Source: DATCTV01 sp964400685
GTDB lineage: Bacteria > Desulfobacterota > Desulfomonilia > UBA1062
DNA length: 24,856 nucleotides
NCBI GenBank assembly: GCA_964400685.1
Contig: CAYNVT010000055.1
Span: 1-24,856 of the forward strand
Direction: 5' to 3'
Position 1 is the stretch's first letter. The number at the start of each line of letters is the position of its first letter. Under the pieces are notes generated by a model. That model did not search any database. It saw nothing but the letters and a program-made list of their open reading frames with translations, and was not told the DNA's origin. Both the position numbers and the translations under genes were made by a program. Shown here in pieces: positions 8,550-15,675 of this stretch.

Positions 8550-9647
8550 CTATCTTTTTTTTACAAATTTCGAGACAGATTCAAGCTCGATACCCTGAGA
8601 CCTCAGTCTTGGAATTTCCTTCTCGAGAACAGCTATTGTTTCTTCATGCGGATGACATATGCCGATTGCATAACCGTTTTTCAATGCAATTTTTTTAAGC
8701 CTGTCAAGCTGACCTGCTATGTATAACGAGTTCAATTCATTATCCAGAAACACATCTCGTCTGGCGAAAGGCTCTCCCGCATCTCTTGCAACATCCATAC
8801 AGACAGAATTCGGTGAAGTCATGCTGTCAATATAAAACAATCCCCTTCTCTTAAGTTCGTCGATAATTACGGTCATCTTATCTCTGTCCTGTGTTATTTT
8901 AGATCCCATATGATTATTGGCCCCGACCGCATAAGGAATGCTGCTTAAATTATTCTCAAGTATCGAGAGCACTTTATCTTCATCCATATCCGATAATATG
9001 GCCCCCTTACCCGGGTTTTTGCCCGCCGTTCCCTCCATGGGAATATGTACAAGCACATCACACCCTCTCGAATGAAGATATGATGCGACGTCCTTAGACT
9101 TCTCAATATGAGGCAAAACTGAAAAACTCAGATCACGATCAATTTGCGCCAGACGTGATGCAGTCTTGAGACTCAAACCCATATCATCGATAATAATTGC
9201 AATTCTTGCTTTTTTTCCAATACCCGGTTTTATAACTTCCGGTATGGCCGGTGATGTCTCGGCAGGGTAAACAATTTCAACTTCCCACTTGTGGCTGTCC
9301 ATAACAATAATGACATGGTTATCATCCTTAATTTCAATACTGCCGACCTTCTTTATCGGTTCAAAGAATTCTTGAAGCTTATCTTCAGTAAGTTTTTCTT
9401 TTACCTTAACGACAATCCGATCGCCACTGAACTCCACATTCTCTCTGGAAACTCCCATATCGAAAAGGCAACCCTTAATCGCCAGAAGAGGGTCAATCCA
9501 TTTAATGACAGGCTTTGAAGGTGTAACATGAGAGGGTTCCTGAATCTTTATGAGACCTCTTTCAAGGAATATTATCAAACCTGCAGCAATGGCAATGATA
9601 ACAACCACTGCCAGTATGATACTTTTTCTTTTGGCAGTTTTGCTCAT
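8550..9647 (-). CDS. yibQ: Divergent polysaccharide deacetylase family protein (YibQ-like)
   Basis: 365 residues with an N-terminal membrane anchor (about residues 9-28), a linker, and a C-terminal domain of the divergent polysaccharide deacetylase family. The family motifs are IAIIIDDMG, VLPH, VHIPMEG, GANNHMGS, FYIDSMTS, RRDVFLDNE and GICHPHEETI. The aspartates and histidines suggest a metal-binding NodB-like barrel facing the periplasm, but no substrate is established for the family. In E. coli yibQ lies directly after envC, and here it also ends an envC-containing operon, so a role in peptidoglycan turnover at division is a reasonable inference. ATG overlaps the ctpA stop by 4 nt (9644-9647). 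Confidence 0.88.
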   Translation of the reverse strand: MSKTAKRKSIILAVVVIIAIAAGLIIFLERGLIKIQEPSHVTPSKPVIKWIDPLLAIKGCLFDMGVSRENVEFSGDRIVVKVKEKLTEDKLQEFFEPIKKVGSIEIKDDNHVIIVMDSHKWEVEIVYPAETSPAIPEVIKPGIGKKARIAIIIDDMGLSLKTASRLAQIDRDLSFSVLPHIEKSKDVASYLHSRGCDVLVHIPMEGTAGKNPGKGAILSDMDEDKVLSILENNLSSIPYAVGANNHMGSKITQDRDKMTVIIDELKRRGLFYIDSMTSPNSVCMDVARDAGEPFARRDVFLDNELNSLYIAGQLDRLKKIALKNGYAIGICHPHEETIAVLEKEIPRLRSQGIELESVSKFVKKR

Positions 9648-10945
9648 GAAGTTTTCTGCACTGTACTGAAAACCCTCCAGGACTTTAAAATATCCAGGGC
9701 ATATTTCAACTGATTATCATTTTTCAGCAGATTCTGAGCGGGGTCCTCTTTTGATTCATCTTTTTTCCCGGATGGTTCAAGATGCTGTTTAAGATCTTTC
9801 TCCCTTATGAATTTGAGTTCGCCATCTTCATCTTCTTTTTCTTTCTGATTCTTCACGATCTGATCAAGTACGATATCGGGAATGATTCCAGTTGCCTGAA
9901 TATCCCTTCCTGATGGCGTATAATACCTTGCAACAGTAAGCTTGAGAGCCGAACCGTCAGACAAAGGTCTGACAACCTGAACGGATGCCTTGCCAAAACT
10001 TTTTGTCCCTAAAACCACTGCACGTTTGTTATCCTGAAGCGCGCCCGCAACAATCTCCGCCGCACTGGCGGTTCCACCGTTAATCAGGACAACTATCGGA
10101 AAATCCTCGTATACTTTATCTCCCTTTTTGGATATGAACTCCTTCTTGTCTTCCTGAGACCGGCCTGAAGTATAGACGATCTTTTTGCCTTCATCGAGAA
10201 ACAGGTCGCTTACATCCACGGCCTGACTTAACAACCCGCCCGGATCATATCTTAAATCAAGGATGAGACCCTTTAAAGGCACCATTGTAACCAGGGCCTT
10301 TTTTATCGAATCCGTCGTATCTGTCTGGAACTGTCTTACTCTTATATATCCATATCCCGGCTCTAGCATCATGGATTTTGCGCTTTCAATATGAATGATG
10401 GCCCTTGTTATTGTAACATCGAAGGGTTTTTCATCCATGCCCCTTTGTATCTTGATTGTGACCTTGGTCCCTTTGGGCCCCCTTAAAAGCTTGACTGCAT
10501 CTTCCAGAGTCATTTCGTAAGTGGACTTGCCGTCGATTTCAAGGACCCTGTCCCCGGGTTGTATTTTAGCCTCAAATGCAGGAGTCCCTTCAATCGGCGT
10601 GATCACCGTTAGAATCCCGTCTCTCATGCCTATTTCTATGCCCAATCCTCCGAAAGACCCTGTGGTGCTGATCTGCATTTCTTTATAGGCATCCTTGGTA
10701 AGATAGGCGGAATGGGGATCAAGGGTGGACATCATGCCTTTTATCGCTCCATCGATAAGCTTTTCAGGAGGAACGACATCAACATAATTTTTTTCTATTA
10801 TTTCAAGACAGTCAGTAAACTTCTCGAGCTGAGGATACATTTTAAGAGTATCAGCACTGAGCAATCTTGCCTTATAGAGAACCAGGGCGGAAGAAAGACA
10901 TATCAATAAAATTACAAGCACCCACAGCTTTTTGTTTCTTTTCAT
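9644..10945 (-). CDS. ctpA: S41-family carboxy-terminal processing protease with PDZ domain
   Basis: 433 residues. A signal anchor covers about residues 7-25. An N-terminal helical region with TLDPHSAYL leads into a PDZ domain (about 95-180: GGLGIEIG, PAFEAKIQPGDRVLEIDG). The S41 protease core follows, with the Ser-Lys dyad at Ser294 (GGTASAAE) and Lys319 (TKSFGKAS). A charged linker (366-405) and a short C-terminal extension complete it. Such periplasmic proteases trim or degrade envelope proteins, often peptidoglycan hydrolases. Start: ATG with CTCCT on the plus strand (AGGAG) five nt upstream. It follows envC after 73 nt, where a weak dyad GGATAT-12 nt-ATATCC (10974-10997) is visible. Confidence 0.95.
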   Translation of the reverse strand: MKRNKKLWVLVILLICLSSALVLYKARLLSADTLKMYPQLEKFTDCLEIIEKNYVDVVPPEKLIDGAIKGMMSTLDPHSAYLTKDAYKEMQISTTGSFGGLGIEIGMRDGILTVITPIEGTPAFEAKIQPGDRVLEIDGKSTYEMTLEDAVKLLRGPKGTKVTIKIQRGMDEKPFDVTITRAIIHIESAKSMMLEPGYGYIRVRQFQTDTTDSIKKALVTMVPLKGLILDLRYDPGGLLSQAVDVSDLFLDEGKKIVYTSGRSQEDKKEFISKKGDKVYEDFPIVVLINGGTASAAEIVAGALQDNKRAVVLGTKSFGKASVQVVRPLSDGSALKLTVARYYTPSGRDIQATGIIPDIVLDQIVKNQKEKEDEDGELKFIREKDLKQHLEPSGKKDESKEDPAQNLLKNDNQLKYALDILKSWRVFSTVQKTS

Positions 10946-11018
10946 ATATTCTCCTGTATTTTCCTTATATAAAGGATATCTGCCCTATAGCATATCCCCG
11001 ATTTTAGTGAAATAACAA

Positions 11019-12080
11019 CTATCTTCCTGCCAGCCACTTAAGTGGATCGAGGGCGTTGCCTTTATACCTGATCTCGAAATGAAGGTTGGCTCCGGGAGGC
11101 GTTACATCTTCACCGGTAATCGCGATATATTCATTTTCAGCAACATTCTGGCCGGCTGACTTGATCGCTTTCTGAAGAAAACCATATACTGAATGGAATC
11201 CGTTCCCATGATCGATAATCAGCGTATTTCCGAATACATCGAGCCAGCCGGAAAAAACCACCTTGCCCTTATAAATACATTTTACCTTTTCTCCATGCTG
11301 CGCTTTGATATCAATGCCCTGGGATATCTGTAGTATCCCGGCCTCCTTATGCCTTCCGAATGACTGTACCACCTTTCCCCTGACCGGCCATGGCAGCTTT
11401 CCCTTTAATTTGGCCAGGCCTGTTCCCGGTATAACCACTTCGGATTTTTTTCTCTGAGTGAGCTGACGCATCAGCTTTTCAATCTCACTTTTGTATGTTC
11501 TGGATTCCTTTTTCAGCGAGGATATAAGATCGTTTTTTTTCTTCTTCTCGGCGCCAAGCTCGGAAACCTTTTTATCGAGCTTTTTCATATCACTTTTTAA
11601 TGCTGCCTCCTCTTTTTCGAGAGAGCTTTTTGCCTCTTCCTTAAGCTCCTTCATGCGACTGTATTTATCGGCCTCCTTGATATTTGCATATATTGAAGCC
11701 TCTGCATACGGGACAAGATTGCTGCGAACGGAAGGGCTTTCAATAGAATCAACAGTCTGAGCCTTATAAAGGTCTATGAGCTTGTCTCTCATTATTTCCT
11801 GATTTTTCCTGAGTTCACAGTCATAGAGGACAATCAGGTTAGATGTCTCCAAGATTTTCATTCTACGCTTCTCAATAACCTTTTTCAGGTTAGAGATCTC
11901 TTTCTCCATCGAGGCAAGTTTCAAATTAATTGAACGAAGGTTCTTTTCTTCCTTCGCCTTTTTAGTCTCTACGACCTTTGCCTTCTGTCCGAGTGTCTTG
12001 ATCTTTGATTCCAGACTTGCCGGATAGAGGGCAAAAGGGAATATCAGAATAAATATAAATAAGCTGAGGCAGATTCTCAC
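11019..12080 (-). CDS. envC: EnvC-type murein hydrolase activator (coiled coil plus degenerate LytM domain)
   Basis: 353 residues: a signal peptide (about 1-21), a long coiled coil (about 22-210), and a C-terminal LytM/M23 fold (about 228-353). The metal site of active M23 peptidases is degraded: the HxGxD histidine is Ser253 (Asp257 is kept), the YxHL histidine is Phe301, and in the HxH pair the first histidine is Asn332 while His334 is kept. This matches EnvC-type activators, which bind amidases rather than cut peptidoglycan. FtsX, its established membrane partner, is immediately upstream. The start is GTG in a GTGA overlap with the ftsX stop (12077-12080). The likely role is recruiting and activating septal amidases under FtsEX control. 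Confidence 0.9.
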   Translation of the reverse strand: MRICLSLFIFILIFPFALYPASLESKIKTLGQKAKVVETKKAKEEKNLRSINLKLASMEKEISNLKKVIEKRRMKILETSNLIVLYDCELRKNQEIMRDKLIDLYKAQTVDSIESPSVRSNLVPYAEASIYANIKEADKYSRMKELKEEAKSSLEKEEAALKSDMKKLDKKVSELGAEKKKKNDLISSLKKESRTYKSEIEKLMRQLTQRKKSEVVIPGTGLAKLKGKLPWPVRGKVVQSFGRHKEAGILQISQGIDIKAQHGEKVKCIYKGKVVFSGWLDVFGNTLIIDHGNGFHSVYGFLQKAIKSAGQNVAENEYIAITGEDVTPPGANLHFEIRYKGNALDPLKWLAGR

Positions 12081-12919
12081 TCCCGCACCTTTAATGAAAA
12101 AACGGTTGCGGCAATGCCGAACAAAGCGGAAAAACCAATGCCGATTAATACCTGTCTGAGGTTCTGGATTGTTACAAGATATCTTATCTCCGGCACCATA
12201 AGAATCGCCTGGCCTGCTGCAATATCCGCCAGATACCTGCCTGCTGCCGCAGCTATTAATACATATGATGTCCCTTCCAGAATAATCGCCAGGTTTATCG
12301 TAAGCCGGCTCTGTCTGTAAGGCAGCAATGAATCTTTCTTAGCCAGTCTCAACTTGATCGAACAGAAAATAAGTAGACCAAGGCATATCGCATATAACCC
12401 GAAGATATATCTCGACAATCCGAAAAAGCTCTTTAAAAAATATGCCGCATTTGCTGCCAGCTCCATGTTGTACCTTGTTTTTTCGATACCTGGTATTTTC
12501 TCAATATTGACTGCGAATTTTTCCATCAACGGCAAATGAGAATCTTTAAGGACAACGGCAAAGGCATCAGGCAAAGCGTTAGCATCAAGCCCTGATACGA
12601 TTGGGCTATCGTTTCCGAGCCAATCTTTCATCTTCTTGAGCCCCTCTTTTCTGGAAATATATACGGTTTTATCGACACCATTGATCCCGTTTAATCCGAC
12701 CTTTAATTTCTGGATATCCTGCTGGGACATGCCGTTTTTTGCAAAAACCATTATTGTTCTCACCGATTCAGGCAAAATATTCTGACTTACCAGTGCATCC
12801 GATACACTCGACATTATTACAAGCTGGGCAGTTGCTACCGAACACACGGCCAGAACGAGAATAAGCCCCAAGGGTTTGGTTATAATATATTTTCCATAAA
12901 GCTTTAACACCTGTTTCAT
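12077..12919 (-). CDS. ftsX: Cell-division protein FtsX
   Basis: 280 residues in the FtsX layout: a cytoplasmic N-terminus, TM1 (about 16-38), a periplasmic domain holding VYISRKEGLKKMKDWLG and the LPDAFAVVL strand, then three more membrane segments towards the C-terminus. FtsX is the membrane subunit of the FtsEX complex that couples ATP use in the cytoplasm to EnvC-dependent amidase activation in the periplasm. The envC gene follows with 4-nt overlap. The ATPase gene ftsE, normally directly upstream, is absent: the upstream 247 nt hold only a 22-codon ORF and then divergent fleN. The start has a weak GAGAGAAA upstream, so coupling to the short ORF is possible. Confidence 0.88.
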   Translation of the reverse strand: MKQVLKLYGKYIITKPLGLILVLAVCSVATAQLVIMSSVSDALVSQNILPESVRTIMVFAKNGMSQQDIQKLKVGLNGINGVDKTVYISRKEGLKKMKDWLGNDSPIVSGLDANALPDAFAVVLKDSHLPLMEKFAVNIEKIPGIEKTRYNMELAANAAYFLKSFFGLSRYIFGLYAICLGLLIFCSIKLRLAKKDSLLPYRQSRLTINLAIILEGTSYVLIAAAAGRYLADIAAGQAILMVPEIRYLVTIQNLRQVLIGIGFSALFGIAATVFSLKVRE

Positions 12920-12949
12920 ACATTTCTCTCAGCATAAAGAGCGTTTAAT

Positions 12950-13018
12950 TTAATAAAGGTATTCATTATTGACTGCATCCTTGATATTTGATTTCTTCAG
13001 ATCTATTAGAGAGTTCAT
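12950..13018 (-). CDS. Possible 22-residue leader peptide upstream of ftsX
   Basis: On the minus strand GGGAGGAATTG lies just before an ATG at 13018, opening 22 codons ending in TAA at 12950: it starts MNSLIDLKKSNIKD and ends NNEYLY. The Shine-Dalgarno match is much better than the one before ftsX itself, and the stop is 30 nt upstream of the ftsX ATG. It does not resemble the start of FtsE (no Walker A). It could be a translated leader that couples to ftsX, a small protein, or chance. Supported only by the ribosome binding site and position. Confidence 0.35.
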   Translation of the reverse strand: MNSLIDLKKSNIKDAVNNEYLY

Positions 13019-13030
13019 CAATTCCTCCCT

Positions 13031-13060
13031 TTTAAAATCTTTTAAAATACTTTAAAAAAA
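13031..13060. repeat. Three 10-bp-phased TTTAAAA tracts
   Basis: TTTAAAA occurs at 13031, 13041 and 13051, exactly one helical turn apart, between the leader ORF's ribosome binding site and the divergent promoter region. On the minus strand it falls in the 5' leader of the ftsX operon. It could affect local bending or melting, or act as an AT-rich upstream element; it may also be low-complexity drift. Confidence 0.5.
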
Positions 13061-13079
13061 TAAATACCCAAATCTTAAT

Positions 13080-13105
13080 TACATGTACAGTTAATACGAC
13101 CTGTA
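13080..13105. promoter_or_regulatory. Overlapping short dyads in the ftsX-fleN divergent region
   Basis: A perfect palindrome TACATGTA (13080-13087) overlaps an inverted repeat TACAG-10 nt-CTGTA (13086-13105). Both lie just upstream of the candidate fleN -35 box and between two divergent operons, where an operator would be expected. No known factor is assigned; arms are short, so chance is possible. Confidence 0.3.
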
Positions 13106-13114
13106 ATCTTGAGA

Positions 13115-13142
13115 TTGACTTATTTGTTTTACAACATATTAA
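13115..13142 (+). promoter_or_regulatory. Candidate sigma-70 promoter of the fleN operon
   Basis: TTGACT (13115-13120, five of six) is followed after 16 nt by TATTAA (13137-13142, four of six), or ATTAAT one base on. It lies 25 nt upstream of the fleN ATG, which would give a very short leader holding the AAGGGGA ribosome binding site. Confidence 0.45.
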
Positions 13143-13166
13143 TAACAGTTAAGGGGACTTGAGAAA

Positions 13167-14021
13167 ATGATACCCAGGCCTGAAACAGTAAAACTGGACA
13201 AAAATAATAAATCCCCGCAAGTAATATCAATTACATCAGGCAAGGGTGGAGTTGGCAAAACCAGCATTGTGGCCAACATGGCGATACTGCTTTCATCCAT
13301 GGGCAGAAAAGTGCTCGTGTTTGATGCAGACCTTGGACTGGCGAATATAGATGTCATGCTTGGATTGTCTGCAAAATTTAATATCAATCATCTGCTTCAG
13401 GGTGACTGTGATATTAATGATATTTTGATTGAAGGCCCGTCAGGAATCAGAATTCTGCCTGCTTCTTCAGGCATTCAGGAGCTTTCAATCCTGTCGTATG
13501 AGCAGCAGCTTACAATCGTGAATGCATTGGATGGTTTCCAGGACGATTTTGATTACATGCTCATTGATACAGGCGCCGGAATATCCGGAAATGTTACTTA
13601 TTTTAATTCGGCTGCACAGAGAATCGTCGTTGTAGTAACGCCTGAACCCACATCTTTGACAGATGCATATGCCCTCATCAAGGTCATGAGGACCAGATAC
13701 AATATAAAAAGATTCGAAATCATCGTCAACAACGTGCTCTCAACATATGAGGGTAAGGAGGTAATAAGAAAATTAATTTTTGCCTGTGACAAGTTTTTTG
13801 GGGATATTGCTCTTGACATGCTTGGGAGTATTCCGCATGATTCAACTATACCAGAGAGCATAAGAGAACAGAGGGCTTTTATTGAAATTAATCCGGGCAG
13901 TGAGGCTAGCAAGAGATTGGGGGCAATCGTAAAAAGAATTGACAGCACCAATGCGCCACAGGAAAGCGGCACATTACAATTCTTTTTTAAGAGGCATATT
14001 GAAAGCAGTGAAAAGGGATGA
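13167..14021 (+). CDS. fleN: MinD/ParA-family flagellar number regulator FleN (FlhG)
   Basis: 284 residues. A deviant Walker A motif KGGVGKT sits at 26-32, followed by the switch region VFDADLGLANIDVMLG and the second Walker-type region LIDTGAGISGN. The VVVVTPEPTSLTDAYALIK block is diagnostic of the FleN/FlhG/MinD group. FleN is a membrane-cycling ATPase that limits flagellar number and placement and can restrain flagellar gene expression. Its usual partner flhF is not in the window. fliA follows directly with no gap beyond the stop, so one transcript is likely. The C-terminus is polar without a clear amphipathic MinD helix, though LQFFFKRH is a candidate. Confidence 0.9.
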   Translation: MIPRPETVKLDKNNKSPQVISITSGKGGVGKTSIVANMAILLSSMGRKVLVFDADLGLANIDVMLGLSAKFNINHLLQGDCDINDILIEGPSGIRILPASSGIQELSILSYEQQLTIVNALDGFQDDFDYMLIDTGAGISGNVTYFNSAAQRIVVVVTPEPTSLTDAYALIKVMRTRYNIKRFEIIVNNVLSTYEGKEVIRKLIFACDKFFGDIALDMLGSIPHDSTIPESIREQRAFIEINPGSEASKRLGAIVKRIDSTNAPQESGTLQFFFKRHIESSEKG

Positions 14022-14795
14022 ATGATGTTGGATATTGCGTTTCCTGACCTTACAGACAATGAACGCACGGATCCAAAGATACGCGCGAAAGTAATTAATG
14101 AGTTCGCACCGCTGATCAAATATATTGCAAGCCGTATTGCAATGAGGCTGCCGCCTCATATCGATATTCACGACCTCATAAATGCCGGCGTCATCGGGCT
14201 TATCGACGCCATGGAAAAATTCGATGCAACAAAGAACATCAAATTCAAGACATATGCGGAATTCAGAATCAGAGGAGCGATGCTCGACGAACTTCGTTCC
14301 ATGGACTGGGTGCCCCGTTCGGTCAGACAAAAAGCCAGAAAGATTGAGGACGCATATTCAAGGCTTGAGTCATCACTAGGCAGACCCGCAAACGATGAAG
14401 AAATAGCTACAGAACTTGAAGTAGACATGGAGAGCTTTTACCGTCTTCTTTCTGAAACCGCTTCAGTATCTCTTTTAAGTCTTGATGACCTTGGCGAGGA
14501 CAATCAGGACTCTTCCAAAAGGAATCTGCTCGAATTTATCATGCAGGATGAAAAAGACTGGCCCACCCATAAGATGGGGCTTAATGAGGCCAGAGATATG
14601 GTTGCTCGTGCTATTCAGTCATTGCCTGAAAAAGAACGCATGGTCATCTCCCTTTATTATTATGATGAACTTACAATGAAGGAGATCGGATACGTGCTCA
14701 AGTTTACCGAATCTAGGGTCTCCCAGATACATACAAAATCCATACTCAGGCTTCGTTCCAAAATGCAGAAAATACTCAAAGAAGTCAGAGAATAA
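14022..14795 (+). CDS. fliA: Flagellar sigma factor FliA (sigma-28 / WhiG group)
   Basis: 257 residues with all expected regions. Region 2 covers HIDIHDLINAGVIGLIDA through KFKTYAEFRIRGAMLDELR and DWVPRSVRQKA. Region 3 is near SSLGRPANDEEIATELE. Region 4 is ALxSLPEKE-like SLPEKERMVISLYYYDE with a helix-turn-helix ELTMKEIGYVLKFTESRVSQIH. The lack of region 1.1 and the sequence around WVPRS place it in the FliA group, which transcribes late flagellar and chemotaxis genes. ATG directly follows the fleN stop, preceded by AAAGGGATG. A FlgM anti-sigma gene is not in the window. Confidence 0.94.
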   Translation: MMLDIAFPDLTDNERTDPKIRAKVINEFAPLIKYIASRIAMRLPPHIDIHDLINAGVIGLIDAMEKFDATKNIKFKTYAEFRIRGAMLDELRSMDWVPRSVRQKARKIEDAYSRLESSLGRPANDEEIATELEVDMESFYRLLSETASVSLLSLDDLGEDNQDSSKRNLLEFIMQDEKDWPTHKMGLNEARDMVARAIQSLPEKERMVISLYYYDELTMKEIGYVLKFTESRVSQIHTKSILRLRSKMQKILKEVRE

Positions 14796-14826
14796 GCATT
14801 AAAACAAGGCAATACAGGACCTTATA

Positions 14827-15213
14827 ATGGATAGCAATATCAACATAATTCTAATTGAAGACTTTCCATTTATGAGAAGGATTATCAGGAATTGCCTCTT
14901 GGAGCTTGGTTTTGTAAATATCCTTGAAGCCGATGACGGTTCGACTGGTCTTGATATCATTAACAGGAAAAAGGCGGAATTGATAATATCGGATTATGAT
15001 CTTCCGGATATGTCTGGTATAGAACTTCTCAAGGTTGTACAAAGCAGCGACGAGCTTAAAGACATACCGTTTCTTATGGTCACGAAAGAAACACAGGCTG
15101 ATGAAATAATCGGCCTGATTGATCAGGAGACACAGGATTTCATAATTAAACCATTTACCGCCGATATGCTGGGCAGGAAGATTGAAATGCTCCTTGGTGA
15201 ATCATCAAGATGA
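14827..15213 (+). CDS. cheY: CheY-type single-domain response regulator
   Basis: 128 residues, a bare receiver domain. The acidic pair is Glu11-Asp12, the phospho-acceptor Asp56 in IISDYDLPDMSG, the switch threonine Thr86 (VTKE) and the lysine Lys108 (IKPF). The aromatic switch position (Tyr106 of E. coli CheY) is Phe105 here. Located 31 nt after fliA, with CAGGACC as a modest ribosome binding site, and overlapping the next gene by ATGA. Together with fliA and fleN this suggests motor switching, but no kinase or FliM is visible, so a different partner is possible. Confidence 0.85.
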   Translation: MDSNINIILIEDFPFMRRIIRNCLLELGFVNILEADDGSTGLDIINRKKAELIISDYDLPDMSGIELLKVVQSSDELKDIPFLMVTKETQADEIIGLIDQETQDFIIKPFTADMLGRKIEMLLGESSR

Positions 15214-15668
15214 CGGAAACTGACAGCAGCAGTAATAAACATGACAGCCTGAAATGGTTAAAGCCTTTAATTATTCTGCTTGTTATTTTTGCAGCCGTAT
15301 TAATGTTATATTATATTATCGATCCATTAAAAAAAGAACCGGCTGAGAAAAACTTCACCATAAAAAGCGTAACCGTTCTTCCTGGGCAAAAAAGTGACAC
15401 TATCGCTCTAGAACCTTTCATAGTCGTATGCAGAAACAAAAACACGGAAGTTTCAAAAATATTGATTGCCGATATCAAGCTGAGTTTTCTTCCTGAAAAG
15501 AGACCTGATGTACTGGCAAGTATGTTCAACATAAGATCCGCAATCCTGGAAAATCTTCAGAATAAAGGCTCCTCGCTCAGAAAAGATCAGGTGGAGATCC
15601 TGCTAAGTGATTCACTCAAGTCATATAACATCCAGAAGGTGACCGTCAGCAGGTATGATCTGAAATAA
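15210..15668 (+). CDS. FliL-like single-pass membrane protein
   Basis: 152 residues. A short polar N-terminus, one membrane helix (about 17-42), and an outside-facing domain. That domain reads LEPFIVVCRNKN, ILIADIKLSFLPE, MFNIRSAILENLQNKG and KVTVSRYDLK, in the order of FliL (LEPFVVNL, a strand, IRDxIxxxLs, Vxxxxxxxfv). FliL is a stator-associated protein that supports motor torque. Similarity is by pattern only, so I call it FliL-like. It overlaps cheY by 4 nt, ends the fleN-fliA operon, and its stop is 7 nt from the convergent hemW stop, leaving no room for a normal terminator. Confidence 0.6.
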   Translation: MTETDSSSNKHDSLKWLKPLIILLVIFAAVLMLYYIIDPLKKEPAEKNFTIKSVTVLPGQKSDTIALEPFIVVCRNKNTEVSKILIADIKLSFLPEKRPDVLASMFNIRSAILENLQNKGSSLRKDQVEILLSDSLKSYNIQKVTVSRYDLK

Positions 15669-15675
15669 TTCAGAT

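Noticed and set aside
11019..12080. Active M23 endopeptidase
   Set aside because: Key histidines are replaced (Ser253, Phe301, Asn332).
13031..13060. CRISPR-like or tandem repeat array
   Set aside because: Units are 7-10 nt, AT-rich and without spacers; too short for CRISPR.
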